From CAZWSX01 sp964636985 (lineage in GTDB: Bacteria > Planctomycetota > Planctomycetia > Pirellulales > Pirellulaceae): a stretch of 64,000 nucleotides of DNA. The stretch spans positions 1 through 64,000 of the forward strand of contig CAZWSX010000009.1 of assembly GCA_964636985.1 (NCBI GenBank). Reading direction: 5' to 3'. The position numbers and the translations under genes were made by a program. Each line of letters opens with the position of its first letter. Position 1 is the first letter of the stretch. The notes under the pieces are model-generated. The model had not been told where the DNA came from. It made no database searches and was given only the letters and a program-made list of their open reading frames with translations. This document shows, in pieces, positions 52,979-61,068 of this stretch.

Positions 52979-54283
52979 ATGCACGCCATTACGGAAACCG
53001 ACGTGCGGAAGCTAGCGGACCAAAGTTCGTCGAATGGCGTTTCAAAACGCGTTCACAACCGCTCCCTGCTCATTTTGAGTACGGTCGCCCTGCTCGTTTC
53101 ATTCTGTCTTGGCGCAGCGGCAAAGGCGCAGTCGACGAGTTCGCGAGAGCGCATTGATCCACCCGGCTTTCAGGATCGAGTTGCTCCTCAGCGGATGTCG
53201 GAAATCCAACTCCCGCCCGTCGAGGAGTTGGACAGTTTTTCGTTTCCTTCTGATGTGCCTTTACGCCGGCAGTATTTACCGCGCGACGAAGTTCTCTTCG
53301 AGGACGATCCTCTCGCGAATCCAAACGTGGGTTCGGCAAGTGGTGGCGAAAGTGAGGACGAGGCAACCGCCCGCGTTCGCAAAGCGACCTCGCCGCTGGG
53401 GCCATTCATGCGAGGACCGCAGGGACTTTCGTTTCGCTGGTATCCAGGGCAATTGATCCGCGAGCAAGGGACCGACTTCCAGATGAATGTCTACGAAGTC
53501 AATCTCGGCTATCCCGTCTATCGTACGAAGCGCGGTGTTTGGATCCTCACCAGCCAGATCGAGTCGTGGACGTTCAATACCGGCGCGCGATTGCTCGACT
53601 CGAATGTCGACTTTCCAAACGAATTGTGGACGGTCGATCTCGGCGCGATTTACAGCCACCAGTTTGACAATGGTTGGGAAGGAATGACCCGCGTCGCGAT
53701 CGGAACGGCCAGCGACCGCCCGTTCCACAGCAGTCGCGATTTGACGTTTTTCTTTCTGGGCTCGATGCGCATCCCGACCTCAACGGGAAACGCGTGGCGG
53801 TTTTCGATCCTTTCGATGACCAATAGCCCCTTGGGACAATACGTTCCCATTCCGGGGATCAGCTACGAGTTCAAAGCCAGCGAGACCCTCTCAGGCAACA
53901 TCGGCGTTCCGGCCTGGATCGAGTGGACCCCAACCCCGGAGCAAAGCTTTTCGATCGCCTACCTGCCGATGGTCAACTTGCAGGTGCAGTACCGACAGAA
54001 GATCAATCCATGGCACACCCTGTGGTTGGGTTACGATTCCACCTCGCAAAGCTGGCTCCGCGACGCCCGCGAGCGCCACGCCGACCAATTCTTCTTCTTC
54101 GAGCAGCGCGTCGGCAGCGGTTGGCAATTGCAGCTCACGCAGACGCTAGGAATCCAAGCGACCGCAGGCTACGCCTTCGGCCGCCGCTTCGGTGAAGGAG
54201 AGACCTACGATGATCTGCCGACGAACAACGTCCACATCCGCCCGGGGCCGTACGTGGGAATCCAGGGCGGGATTCTGTTTTAG
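52979..54283 (+). CDS. DUF6268-like outer-membrane beta-barrel protein
   Basis: I start at the ATG at 52979 (434 aa); the frame opens 12 bp earlier at a TTG. A signal peptide spans about 30-55 (SLLILSTVALLVSFCLGAAAKAQ, in part) after an unusually long charged N-region. The rest consists of alternating aromatic strands: MNVYEVNLGYPVYRTKRGVWILTSQ (in part), DLTFFFLGSMRIP, SPLGQYVPIPGISYEFKASE (in part), IAYLPMVNLQVQYR, FFFFEQRVGSGWQLQLTQTLG (in part), ending GPYVGIQGGILF with terminal aromatic Phe, as expected of a barrel inserted by BAM. The pattern fits DUF6268 outer-membrane proteins of planctomycetes. The function (porin-like or structural) is unknown. Confidence 0.72.
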   Translation: MHAITETDVRKLADQSSSNGVSKRVHNRSLLILSTVALLVSFCLGAAAKAQSTSSRERIDPPGFQDRVAPQRMSEIQLPPVEELDSFSFPSDVPLRRQYLPRDEVLFEDDPLANPNVGSASGGESEDEATARVRKATSPLGPFMRGPQGLSFRWYPGQLIREQGTDFQMNVYEVNLGYPVYRTKRGVWILTSQIESWTFNTGARLLDSNVDFPNELWTVDLGAIYSHQFDNGWEGMTRVAIGTASDRPFHSSRDLTFFFLGSMRIPTSTGNAWRFSILSMTNSPLGQYVPIPGISYEFKASETLSGNIGVPAWIEWTPTPEQSFSIAYLPMVNLQVQYRQKINPWHTLWLGYDSTSQSWLRDARERHADQFFFFEQRVGSGWQLQLTQTLGIQATAGYAFGRRFGEGETYDDLPTNNVHIRPGPYVGIQGGILF

Positions 54284-54354
54284 CGGTTGGCGGCCGATTT
54301 TCGGGCAAATCTGCCCCTCAGGATTGACCTGCCTCCTTCATTACGACATATTGT

Positions 54355-54380
54355 CTTGAAGCAAATTCCGTCGCTTCAAG
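54355..54380 (+). promoter_or_regulatory. Hairpin overlapping the ribosome site of the next gene
   Basis: CTTGAAGC (54355-54362) pairs perfectly with GCTTCAAG (54373-54380). The right arm covers the AAG of the AAGGGG Shine-Dalgarno (54378-54383) that lies 6 nt before the ATG at 54390, so folding could mask the start. Confidence 0.45.
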
Positions 54381-54389
54381 GGGTTCGAT

Positions 54390-55232
54390 ATGTCGGCTCA
54401 TTCCTACTGGATCGCCCCGCTTTTTCTATTGGCGGCAACCTTCGCCTTGGCAGAAGACAACGAGACCGCCGACGAAGTCCCGGCCAACGAAGCGTCTGCC
54501 CAGCGGATTGCTGAGCTGGCCGATAAGTACGAATTCTTCACCGACGCCACCAAATCGGCCAAGCTGGAGCGTCAACCTAAGCCCGTTCTCAAGTACACCA
54601 ACGCGATTCGCGGCGATGTGTTTGGCAACGTCTTTGTGTGGACTCACTTGGGACGCCCGGAAGCTATCGGTGCGATTTTCGATTTCCGAAGCGAAGATAA
54701 GCTCGATACCGAACTGCATACCCTCTCTCGACCAACTATCGTGGCCGCGCGCGACGGGCAAACGTTCTGGAAACCCTCCAAGCCCGGAGTGACGTTCGAA
54801 GTGTTGCCCGGTGCGCAGCCTCCGGCGACCACCGCCACGGGCCGAGCGAAACAGATGCGCGATTTCGCCAATGACTTCGAGGTAGAACGCATTCACCCCG
54901 AACAGGGGAAAGAGTCGCTACGGTTACTGCCACAACCGATCTATCGATACTCTTCGCCGAAGCAGGATATCGTTGATGGCGCGATCTTCGTCTTTGTCGA
55001 AGGGACTGATCCGGAGACCTTCCTATTGCTCGAAGCAACCAGCGGCGAAAACCCCAAATGGCGGTTTGCTTTGGCGCGGATGAATATCGTCGATTTCACC
55101 GCCACCTACTTGGGAAAGAAGGTGTGGTCCGTCGCGACAATCGAATGGGATGCCGTCTTCGATGGCCAAGAGCCGTACGCCATCATCCGCGAGAATCCGC
55201 GCCGCGGACTGGTCCGCAAGGCGACAAACTAA
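54390..55232 (+). CDS. Secreted hypothetical protein, planctomycete type
   Basis: A 280-residue protein. ATG with AAGGGG 6 nt upstream, inside the hairpin described above. A signal peptide spans residues 1-21 (AHSYWIAPLFLLAATFALA). The mature protein is alpha/beta without known motif. Notable segments are DATKSAKLERQPKPVLKYTNAIRGDVFGNVFVWTHLGRPEAIG (cited in part), RAKQMRDFANDFEVE, LRLLPQPIYRYSS and DGAIFVFVEGTDPETFLLLEA. The 'RPEAIGAIF ... LHTLS' and 'LLPQPIYRYSS ... DGAIFVFV..TDPE' pattern is one I associate with a repeatedly seen planctomycete secreted family of unknown role. Its stop and that of the convergent TPR gene are adjacent. Confidence 0.65.
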   Translation: MSAHSYWIAPLFLLAATFALAEDNETADEVPANEASAQRIAELADKYEFFTDATKSAKLERQPKPVLKYTNAIRGDVFGNVFVWTHLGRPEAIGAIFDFRSEDKLDTELHTLSRPTIVAARDGQTFWKPSKPGVTFEVLPGAQPPATTATGRAKQMRDFANDFEVERIHPEQGKESLRLLPQPIYRYSSPKQDIVDGAIFVFVEGTDPETFLLLEATSGENPKWRFALARMNIVDFTATYLGKKVWSVATIEWDAVFDGQEPYAIIRENPRRGLVRKATN

Positions 55233-56552
55233 CTAGTTCGCGGTGGCGAAGGCCTCTTTGAGAACGCGGGCCGCCTGCTGGCGTTCGTTAGCTTGGCCGA
55301 GGCGGCGAACCCGATCGGTCAGCGCAGCGAATTCGCGAGGATCGGCGCGGTCCTCGATTCGAGCGAACCCTCGTTCGGCGATCACGATCGCGTCCTCGAC
55401 CTTGCCGCTCTTGGCGAGCGAAGCCGTCCACAGGCCATAGATGTTCGCAATTCCTTTGCGGAACATATGCTGCTCCGGGCGATGCTCCGCGGCTTGTTCC
55501 AGCGTGGCAATCGCGTCCGCATAGCGGCCATCGTCGCACAGCGAGCGGGCCCACCGCTCGTGGATGTGAAGCTCATTCGCCAACAGCGGAGCAAATTGAG
55601 CGTCGCACAGCCGGCATTCGTCGAGTTTCGCGACGGCGCTAGCGAATTGCCCTTGGTCGCTGAGGGCGAGGGCCCAGTTGTTCAGCCCCGCGAGAAAGTT
55701 ATTCTTCGCGGGCCCGTCGCCTGGGTCGAGTCGGCGGGCAATCGACAATAGCCGGCGAGCCTCGGAATATTCATCGCGTTCGAGCGCCGTGACGCCTCGG
55801 TTGTAATAGACCTTGCCCAGCAGTTCGATATCGCTGAGTGTCCGACGCGGAGCATGCGAACCCGACGGGAGCGAGCCGTCCCCCATCGCCAAGCGCTCAT
55901 CCGACGATTTGTGGAACCAATCAGAGCACGTCGTTTGAACGTCGAACGACGGATGGCCATCTTGGGGCGACAACTGGCAGAAGACGTGCCCCGGCACGGC
56001 AATGGCCACCACGGGAAGCCGATGGTTGCGACAGATCCATTGGTACAGCAGCGTCGCCGTGACACAGTTGTAATCGCCGCCTTCCAGCGTGATCGGCAAT
56101 TCGGTGCACTCGGCCCGGTATTGGCCCGTCAGAATGCGGCGATGCATTTCTTCGAACAAGAGCGCCGACCGCTTGTGGAGCGACGTTCCGTCGTCTAGCT
56201 TTTCCGGACAAACCGCCGATAACTCCAGCAGCAGCCGGTTCAACTGCTGGTGCGAGCGCTGCAATTCGTCCTTTGAATAGATACTACCGGCGATCAGCGA
56301 AGCTTCGAGCAAGTTGTGCCGATCGAGCCGGCGATCGCGGCAGTCCTCCAGAAGTTCTCGTTCAAGCGGATATGCGGCCAGTTCGTCCAGCGAATTCTCG
56401 CGGGCATGGCTGAATGAGCCCGTCGAGACCATCGCGACAGGCGGACCGATTTCTCCCCTGGTTTCCGCCAACGAGAGAGACCATGGCAGTGCGAGTCCCA
56501 CCAGCGCCGAAGCGTGCGAGATGGACCAAATGTGCGTGCGGCGTGCGCGCAT
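55233..56552 (-). CDS. Transglutaminase-like and TPR protein
   Basis: A 439-residue protein with an N-terminal hydrophobic leader (about 8-29, IWSISHASALVGLALPWSLS). The middle domain (about 95-215) has a papain-like transglutaminase core: EGGDYNCVTATLLYQWICRNH with Cys163, then VVAIAVPGHVFCQLSPQDG with His189 and a following FDVQTT Asp. This is the Cys-His-Asp order of SirB1/TGase-like peptidase-fold domains. TPR-type helical repeats follow (about 240-400: YYNRGVTALERDEYSEARRLL, NNWALALSDQGQFASAVAKLD, WARSLCDDGRYADAIATLEQA, WTASLAKSGKVEDAIVIAER, cited in part). It is probably periplasmic. Activity is inferred from motif order only. Confidence 0.72.
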   Translation of the reverse strand: MRARRTHIWSISHASALVGLALPWSLSLAETRGEIGPPVAMVSTGSFSHARENSLDELAAYPLERELLEDCRDRRLDRHNLLEASLIAGSIYSKDELQRSHQQLNRLLLELSAVCPEKLDDGTSLHKRSALLFEEMHRRILTGQYRAECTELPITLEGGDYNCVTATLLYQWICRNHRLPVVAIAVPGHVFCQLSPQDGHPSFDVQTTCSDWFHKSSDERLAMGDGSLPSGSHAPRRTLSDIELLGKVYYNRGVTALERDEYSEARRLLSIARRLDPGDGPAKNNFLAGLNNWALALSDQGQFASAVAKLDECRLCDAQFAPLLANELHIHERWARSLCDDGRYADAIATLEQAAEHRPEQHMFRKGIANIYGLWTASLAKSGKVEDAIVIAERGFARIEDRADPREFAALTDRVRRLGQANERQQAARVLKEAFATAN

Positions 56553-56808
56553 GTGGGGAGACTACTGCCTGAAGGAGTGGGGGAGGCGGCGAGCACCGCC
56601 TTCATGGCGGTCCGAAAGCCTACGTCACGATTTCACCGTTGCCGCCGAGAGCCGCCGAAATTGGACGCGAAAATACGACACACAGGTAAGGAGAAACGGT
56701 CGTAGCGAATCTGCCCCGCGATTTGGAACGCTGTGTGCGTCATGACCAATCGGCGCCACCCATCCAACCGCGCCGCGCGAGCCATCACAACGGCGGGAGG
56801 CTGAACCC

Positions 56809-57216
56809 ATGGATCTGCAAGAAAGTCTCGACCGCATCATGCAAAACGAGACCGCATTCGGAACGCACTTTTACAAGCATTTTTTCGAGATTGTTCCCGA
56901 TGCCAGGCCATTCTTTGAGGGCATCGACTGGCGCCACCAGGAACTCTCGTTGACCATGGCCCTGAACGTCTTGGTCAGGCATCACGACTGCGGTTATCCG
57001 GCGACGCGGATGTACCTGGAACACCTCGGAACCAAGCACCACGATCGGCGAATTCCCGTCTCGCTGTTCGCGAGTTGGCGGCAGGCCCTGATCGAAACGC
57101 TTCGCGAACTGGAGGGGGAAAACTGGAGTCCCGAACTGGAAGCCTCGTGGCTGTCCGCCTACGAAGATGCAGTCGAAGCAATGATGCGCGGGTACGCCGA
57201 GCGGCACCCGGTTTGA
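56809..57216 (+). CDS. Single-domain bacterial globin
   Basis: A 135-residue protein, the length of a three-over-three globin without a reductase domain. The helix-B/C part FYKHFFEIVPDARPFF, the E-helix HQELSLTMALNVLV, and the F-helix LGTKHHDRRIP with proximal His77 (or His78) are visible, as is the H-helix SWLSAYEDAVEAMMRGYA. It resembles Vitreoscilla-type or flavohemoglobin-head globins, so binding of O2 or NO is the likely job. The partner reductase is not in the window. No close neighbour shares its direction. Start ATG, with GGGAGG 10 nt upstream. Confidence 0.85.
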   Translation: MDLQESLDRIMQNETAFGTHFYKHFFEIVPDARPFFEGIDWRHQELSLTMALNVLVRHHDCGYPATRMYLEHLGTKHHDRRIPVSLFASWRQALIETLRELEGENWSPELEASWLSAYEDAVEAMMRGYAERHPV

Positions 57217-57262
57217 TGCCTCTATTTGCCATCGTCATACAAAACGATGTCGCGACGAGGCA
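57217..57262 (+). terminator. Candidate convergent terminator
   Basis: A nested hairpin: TGCCTC (57217-57222) with GAGGCA (57257-57262), and inside it CATCGT (57230-57235) with ACGATG (57244-57249), separated by symmetric 7-nt internal loops. It lies just after the globin stop, facing the convergent membrane gene. Confidence 0.4.
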
Positions 57263-57307
57263 AAGAGAAGGGGGATAGTGGATTTGCTTGACCCAATCGT
57301 CAAGGTT

Positions 57308-58219
57308 TCAAGGTGAGGACTTAAGGTCAATGGTCTCGTCTTCCTCCAACTCCAACTCAGGTTCCGCAGGTATTGTGACGTCGCCGTACTGGACAATCTC
57401 GCAGTGCGGCAAATTGCGGCGCAGCTCGGCAACTGCTCCAGGCGTTACGTTTGGCGTGACCAGACTGAGTTTATTGAGTCGGCGCATACCGTAGAGGGAA
57501 CGCAGCCCCACGTCGGAGATTTTGCGGCTGCAAATTCCTAACTGCTCGAGATCGTAAAAACGCGGCAAATGGACCAGTTCGCCGTTGGTAACATCGTATT
57601 GCGGATCATAGTAGTCGAAGTACGACTTGGGCTGTTGCGGCACTTCACCGTAGGCATAGGGCGGCTCGTAGGGGAAACGGTCCCCGATCTCGATGCGTCG
57701 CATTCCCTTATCAAGAAAAGCATCGCCTAGCCACTTTCGCAGCGATGGCAGACTTCGATCCCGGTGCGCCGAACAACCGACACCGACACCGTTGGCACGC
57801 CTAAATATCCCGTGCCCTGTGTGTGTGTCGTAGTAAATACCTCCATCTAAATGTTCAATCCACTCAGTAGCCAAACGCTCCTTCTCCACTCGTTGTTTAG
57901 CGTCAGTAAACCAAGCAAACGGAATCGAGATCGTGGCGATCAACATCAGCAGCGCTGCCAGATCGAACTGCACCGACTTGCGAAGCAAAAGCCGAATGCC
58001 AAACCAGCCAGCCATCAACACGATCGCACCAGCGACGACGGCGATCGTGATGAGCACGGTCCAGTTCTTGTGCCGATTGAACGCGAACCACTGGTACTGC
58101 TCGGAGGCGTAGAGAACGGCCTCGATGGTAAACGGTGCGAAAAAGAATCTCGCGGGTGTTACCCACGAAGTACCTTTCACGCTCGTTCGAGAGCGAGACA
58201 CGTCAGAGGTTGTGTCCAT
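57308..58219 (-). CDS. Membrane protein with C-terminal leucine-rich-repeat-like tail
   Basis: I start at the ATG at 58219 (303 aa); the frame opens 24 bp earlier at a TTG. Two membrane helices lie at about 55-75 and 85-105 (TVLITIAVVAGAIVLMAGWFG, FDLAALLMLIATISIPFAWF). The second helix, followed by TDAKQRVEKERLATEWIEHLDGGIYYD (in part), matches the 'FSLRTLL... IxxLGGxVxYD' proteins that are highly amplified in Pirellulales. Their C-termini carry leucine-rich repeats, here seen as PRFYDLEQLGICSRKISDVGLRSL and MRRLNKLSLVTPNVTPGAVAEL (in part). The acidic tail (LELEEDETID) is unusual. Function unknown; probably surface or periplasmic recognition. Confidence 0.65.
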   Translation of the reverse strand: MDTTSDVSRSRTSVKGTSWVTPARFFFAPFTIEAVLYASEQYQWFAFNRHKNWTVLITIAVVAGAIVLMAGWFGIRLLLRKSVQFDLAALLMLIATISIPFAWFTDAKQRVEKERLATEWIEHLDGGIYYDTHTGHGIFRRANGVGVGCSAHRDRSLPSLRKWLGDAFLDKGMRRIEIGDRFPYEPPYAYGEVPQQPKSYFDYYDPQYDVTNGELVHLPRFYDLEQLGICSRKISDVGLRSLYGMRRLNKLSLVTPNVTPGAVAELRRNLPHCEIVQYGDVTIPAEPELELEEDETIDLKSSP

Positions 58220-58352
58220 GCCATCTGTTCCCGCCCCTGGCAACTTGCATGGTGAAATCGAACAGAGACCGCTGGCCGGCTCGACAATGCCATCATACAG
58301 CCCTTAGCCAGTGAAAATCATTCTCTCCAACGGCAATTCTGGCTGTTTCATG

Positions 58353-58380
58353 TTGACACCTCCCGCACTTTTTGTAGGTT
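58353..58380 (+). promoter_or_regulatory. Candidate sigma-70-type promoter
   Basis: A perfect TTGACA (58353-58358) is followed after 16 bp by TAGGTT (58375-58380), a weak -10. It lies 55 bp before the TM2 gene and could drive it. Confidence 0.3.
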
Positions 58381-58434
58381 GACGGCGAGTTCCTGAGGAA
58401 TTCGGTAACAATCCCATTGAAAAAGGGTTCGCCC

Positions 58435-58701
58435 ATGAACGAAGCAGCGGTGAAAGAGTTCGCCGGAAAGAAATTGGCCGCAGGGATCTGCGGAATCCTG
58501 ATTGGGGGGCTGGGAATACACAAGTTCATCCTCGGCTTCACCCAGGCCGGCATCATCATGGCGTGCGTCTCGGTGCTGAGCTGCGGCGTCCTGGCCCCGA
58601 TCATGGGCATCATTGGACTCATCGAAGGAATCCTGTACCTCACCAAGAGCGATGAGGAGTTCTACCAACTCTACGCAGTGCAAAAGAAAGAGTGGTTCTA
58701 A
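58435..58701 (+). CDS. TM2 domain-containing protein
   Basis: I start at the ATG at 58435; the frame opens 18 bp earlier but without gain. The 88-residue protein has a short polar N-terminus, then AAGICGILIGGLGIHKFILG and a second hydrophobic stretch, IIMACVSVLSCGVLAPIMGIIGLIEGILYL (in part). This is the TM2 arrangement of two helices with the G-G-x-G-x-H-K/R-F-Y/I turn. The usual DRFYLG motif is GIHKFILG, and the C-terminal part ends EEFYQLYAVQKKEWF. TM2 proteins are small membrane proteins of unknown function found in many bacteria. Its stop lies 17 bp from the convergent bioD stop. Confidence 0.85.
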   Translation: MNEAAVKEFAGKKLAAGICGILIGGLGIHKFILGFTQAGIIMACVSVLSCGVLAPIMGIIGLIEGILYLTKSDEEFYQLYAVQKKEWF

Positions 58702-58718
58702 GCAGCACAGCTTGCCTG

Positions 58719-59423
58719 CTATGGGCCAGCCAATGAACGCCAGTCGACGGATGTGGCGAATTTCTTCTCGCCATATCCCAGCGTCGTGAGCACCGGCGGC
58801 ACGCAGCGTTTCTCTAGTTCGCTTTGATTGCTCGATTGGCTTGGGTCGGCCGAGAGGTCGACCGGCTGCGGATGGTTCAAGACTAACCCGGCCACCGGTA
58901 AGCCCCCCTGAAATGTGGCCGCGGCAATCAGCGTCGCCAGCGCGCTGTGAATGACGCCTAGTTGGTTCGGCACGACGACCACCAGTGGATAGCCCAAGTC
59001 GAGTGCCAGGTCCGCGACGTACTCGTCGTCGGTCAACGGCGACATCAAGCCGCCGGCGCCCTCGATCAACAGGAAGTTGCATCGTCCATGCCAAGCCTGG
59101 GCCCCTTCGCGCAGCAGCTTGGCATCGACTTCTTTCCCTTCGGATTTAGCCGCCAAATGCGGCGCCAGAGGTGCCGCAAACTTCTGCGGGCAAACTTCTT
59201 CAAGCGTGCCGTGCTTGCCCGACGCCTCCCACAGCGCGACGGCGTCTTCCGACACAAGCTTCCCATCAACCCGCTCACATCCGCTGGCGACGGGCTTGTA
59301 GACGCCCACTCGAACGCCTTCCGCCGCCAGTTGCCGAGCGACAGCGGCTGCCACGGCGGTTTTTCCCACGCCTGTGCCGCTGCCGACAATGAAGATTCCT
59401 GGCGGGCGGTTGCGCGGGGTCAT
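58719..59423 (-). CDS. bioD: Dethiobiotin synthetase
   Basis: BioD closes the ureido ring of dethiobiotin from 7,8-diaminononanoate, CO2 and ATP, the penultimate step of biotin synthesis. The ATG at 59423 gives 234 residues, standard for the family; a second ATG at 59438 is possible. The P-loop is GSGTGVGKT (Lys21; most family members read GTDTxVGKT). Also present are YKPVASGC with the second Lys, SEDAVALW, the LIEGAGGLMSPLTDDEYVADLALDLGYPLVVVVPNQLGVIHSALAT strand and loop (cited in part), and AGLVLNHPQP. No other bio gene is in the window, so the pathway is dispersed. It is divergent from aguB across 84 bp. Confidence 0.93.
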   Translation of the reverse strand: MTPRNRPPGIFIVGSGTGVGKTAVAAAVARQLAAEGVRVGVYKPVASGCERVDGKLVSEDAVALWEASGKHGTLEEVCPQKFAAPLAPHLAAKSEGKEVDAKLLREGAQAWHGRCNFLLIEGAGGLMSPLTDDEYVADLALDLGYPLVVVVPNQLGVIHSALATLIAAATFQGGLPVAGLVLNHPQPVDLSADPSQSSNQSELEKRCVPPVLTTLGYGEKKFATSVDWRSLAGP

Positions 59424-59507
59424 CGTGTCGGGTACCATCCAGTTTTGGAATCGACCCCGCCGGACTTAGCATCCAAGAGAGTCCGTTTCCGTTTGTTCTT
59501 CTAGCCA

Positions 59508-60422
59508 ATGCCAACGCAGGAATCGTTAGCGTCCATGCCGTACGACTACTCGGATCGTCGCCGTGTAACCGTTGCCGTCGTTCAAATGACGTGCTCCGTG
59601 GAAAAGGAACCCAACGTCGCCAAGGGGATCGAACGGATCGCCCAGGCGGCGTCGCGTGGCGCGAACATCGTTTGCCTGCAGGAACTGTTTCATAACCAGT
59701 ATCCTTGCCAAAGCGAAGACCACGCTAGGTTTTCCGAAGCCGAGCCGATTCCCGGGCCAATTCACGACCGCGTTTCGGCAGCCGCCAAGCAACATGGCAT
59801 CGTCGTGGTGAACTCGATGTTCGAGAAGCGGGCGGCCGGACTCTACCACAACACGGCAGTCGTTTACGACGTCGACGGCTCGACCGCTGGTATCTACCGG
59901 AAGATGCACATCCCGGACGATCCGCTCTACTACGAGAAGTTCTACTTCACACCCGGCGACTTGGGCTTCAAGAGCTTCGAGACCAAGTTCGGCCGCGTCG
60001 GCGTGTGCGTGTGCTGGGACCAGTGGTATCCCGAAGCCGCTCGCCTGACGGCATTAACGGGGGCCGAAATTATCTTCTATCCGACGGCTATCGGTTGGCT
60101 GCCTGACGAGAAAGAAGAGTTCGGCGCGAGCCAGCACTCGGCCTGGGAAACGATGATGCGGAGCCACGCGATTGCCAACGGCGTCTTTGTAGCAGCGCCT
60201 AACCGCGTCGGCATGGAAGGCAAGTTGCAATTCTGGGGCGGAAGTTTCATCAGCGATCCTAACGGCAACCTGCTGGGCAAAGGCTCCCACGAGCGGGAAG
60301 AGATCGTGATGGCGGAGTGCGATTTCGGAGTCATCGACGCCGTCCGCACGCACTGGCCATTCCTCCGTGATCGGCGAATCGACGCGTATGGAAATTTGAC
60401 GAAGCGTTTCATCGATCAGTGA
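59508..60422 (+). CDS. aguB: N-carbamoylputrescine amidase
   Basis: AguB hydrolyses N-carbamoylputrescine to putrescine, CO2 and ammonia, the last step of the arginine-decarboxylase route to polyamines. The 304-residue protein is a nitrilase-superfamily member with the Glu-Lys-Cys triad: E59 in CLQELF, K132 in YRKMHIPDDP, C169 in GVCVCWDQWYPEAAR. The block YYEKFYFTPGDLGF and the C-terminal FWGGSFISDPNGNLL are typical of the putrescine-specific group. A second ATG at 59535 (MPYDYSDRRR) is a possible start. No agmatine deiminase (aguA) lies beside it, unlike many operons. The next gene follows by 29 bp. Confidence 0.92.
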   Translation: MPTQESLASMPYDYSDRRRVTVAVVQMTCSVEKEPNVAKGIERIAQAASRGANIVCLQELFHNQYPCQSEDHARFSEAEPIPGPIHDRVSAAAKQHGIVVVNSMFEKRAAGLYHNTAVVYDVDGSTAGIYRKMHIPDDPLYYEKFYFTPGDLGFKSFETKFGRVGVCVCWDQWYPEAARLTALTGAEIIFYPTAIGWLPDEKEEFGASQHSAWETMMRSHAIANGVFVAAPNRVGMEGKLQFWGGSFISDPNGNLLGKGSHEREEIVMAECDFGVIDAVRTHWPFLRDRRIDAYGNLTKRFIDQ

Positions 60423-60451
60423 GAAGGAGTTCGGCCTACCGGGGAGCTGAG

Positions 60452-60931
60452 ATGACGACGTTAGAAATCATCGGTTTGGTCGCGTTGGGCGTCGTTGTTA
60501 TCGTGATCGTGTTCGTAGTAGTGCCCAAACTCGTCTTCCGCCTTATGAAGGGCCCGCTTGAGGCACGGATCGCCGCTCTCTACGGTCCGGACGAGATCCT
60601 CATGAAGGATCTGGTGGCGAACAATTTCGGGTTGGAGTCCTGGGGCATCTGGCAGGGCCGAGGCAACGGCGGGCTGGTACTGACCAAGGATTGCCTGCAC
60701 TTCTTCCGGTTCGTGTCCGGTGGGGATGTCCGCGTGCCGCTGGGAGCAATCACGGAGATCACGTTCACCAAGAGTCACCTGGGAAAGGCGACAATCTACG
60801 ACCTGCTGAAGGTGCGGTTCACCGTTGACGGCCAGACGGACTCAATCGCTTGGTATCTGACCGATCCGAAGGGGTGGAAGAACAGGCTTGAGGAACTCAT
60901 GGCGAGAAGGCCAGCAGGTGAAAAGCACTAA
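60452..60931 (+). CDS. Membrane-anchored small protein of unknown function
   Basis: I use the ATG at 60452, with GGGAG 6 nt upstream, not the TTG at 60419. The 159-residue protein begins with a membrane helix (about 6-28, IIGLVALGVVVIVIVFVVVPKLV, in part). The rest (LEARIAALYGPDEILMKDLVANNFGLESWGIWQGRGNGGLVLTKDCLHFFRFV, in part) resembles pleckstrin-like/GRAM-type or bacterial PH beta-barrels with strands GGLVLTKDCLHFF, VRVPLGAITEITF and YDLLKVRFTV, then a C-terminal helix GWKNRLEELM. That places a small PH-like domain behind a helix. It lies 29 bp after aguB and is probably cotranscribed; no functional link is evident. Confidence 0.65.
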   Translation: MTTLEIIGLVALGVVVIVIVFVVVPKLVFRLMKGPLEARIAALYGPDEILMKDLVANNFGLESWGIWQGRGNGGLVLTKDCLHFFRFVSGGDVRVPLGAITEITFTKSHLGKATIYDLLKVRFTVDGQTDSIAWYLTDPKGWKNRLEELMARRPAGEKH

Positions 60932-61068
60932 CGCTGCACAAAATGTGTCGGGCCGAAATAGTTGCTGCTGCAGCCCGCGCGCGAGTCGCCGTGGTGCAAT
61001 TCCTCTGTCCTTTGAGTTAGACTCCTAGCTGCTTTTTCCCTCGATTCCCCCTCCCCTGCCCTGCTCTT

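Noticed and set aside
56585..56611. GGCGG / ACCGCC / GGCGGT, mutually exclusive stems upstream of the transglutaminase-TPR gene, resembling an attenuator
   Set aside because: The stems are only 5-6 bp, no leader peptide or T-tract accompanies them, and GC-rich DNA gives such pairs often.
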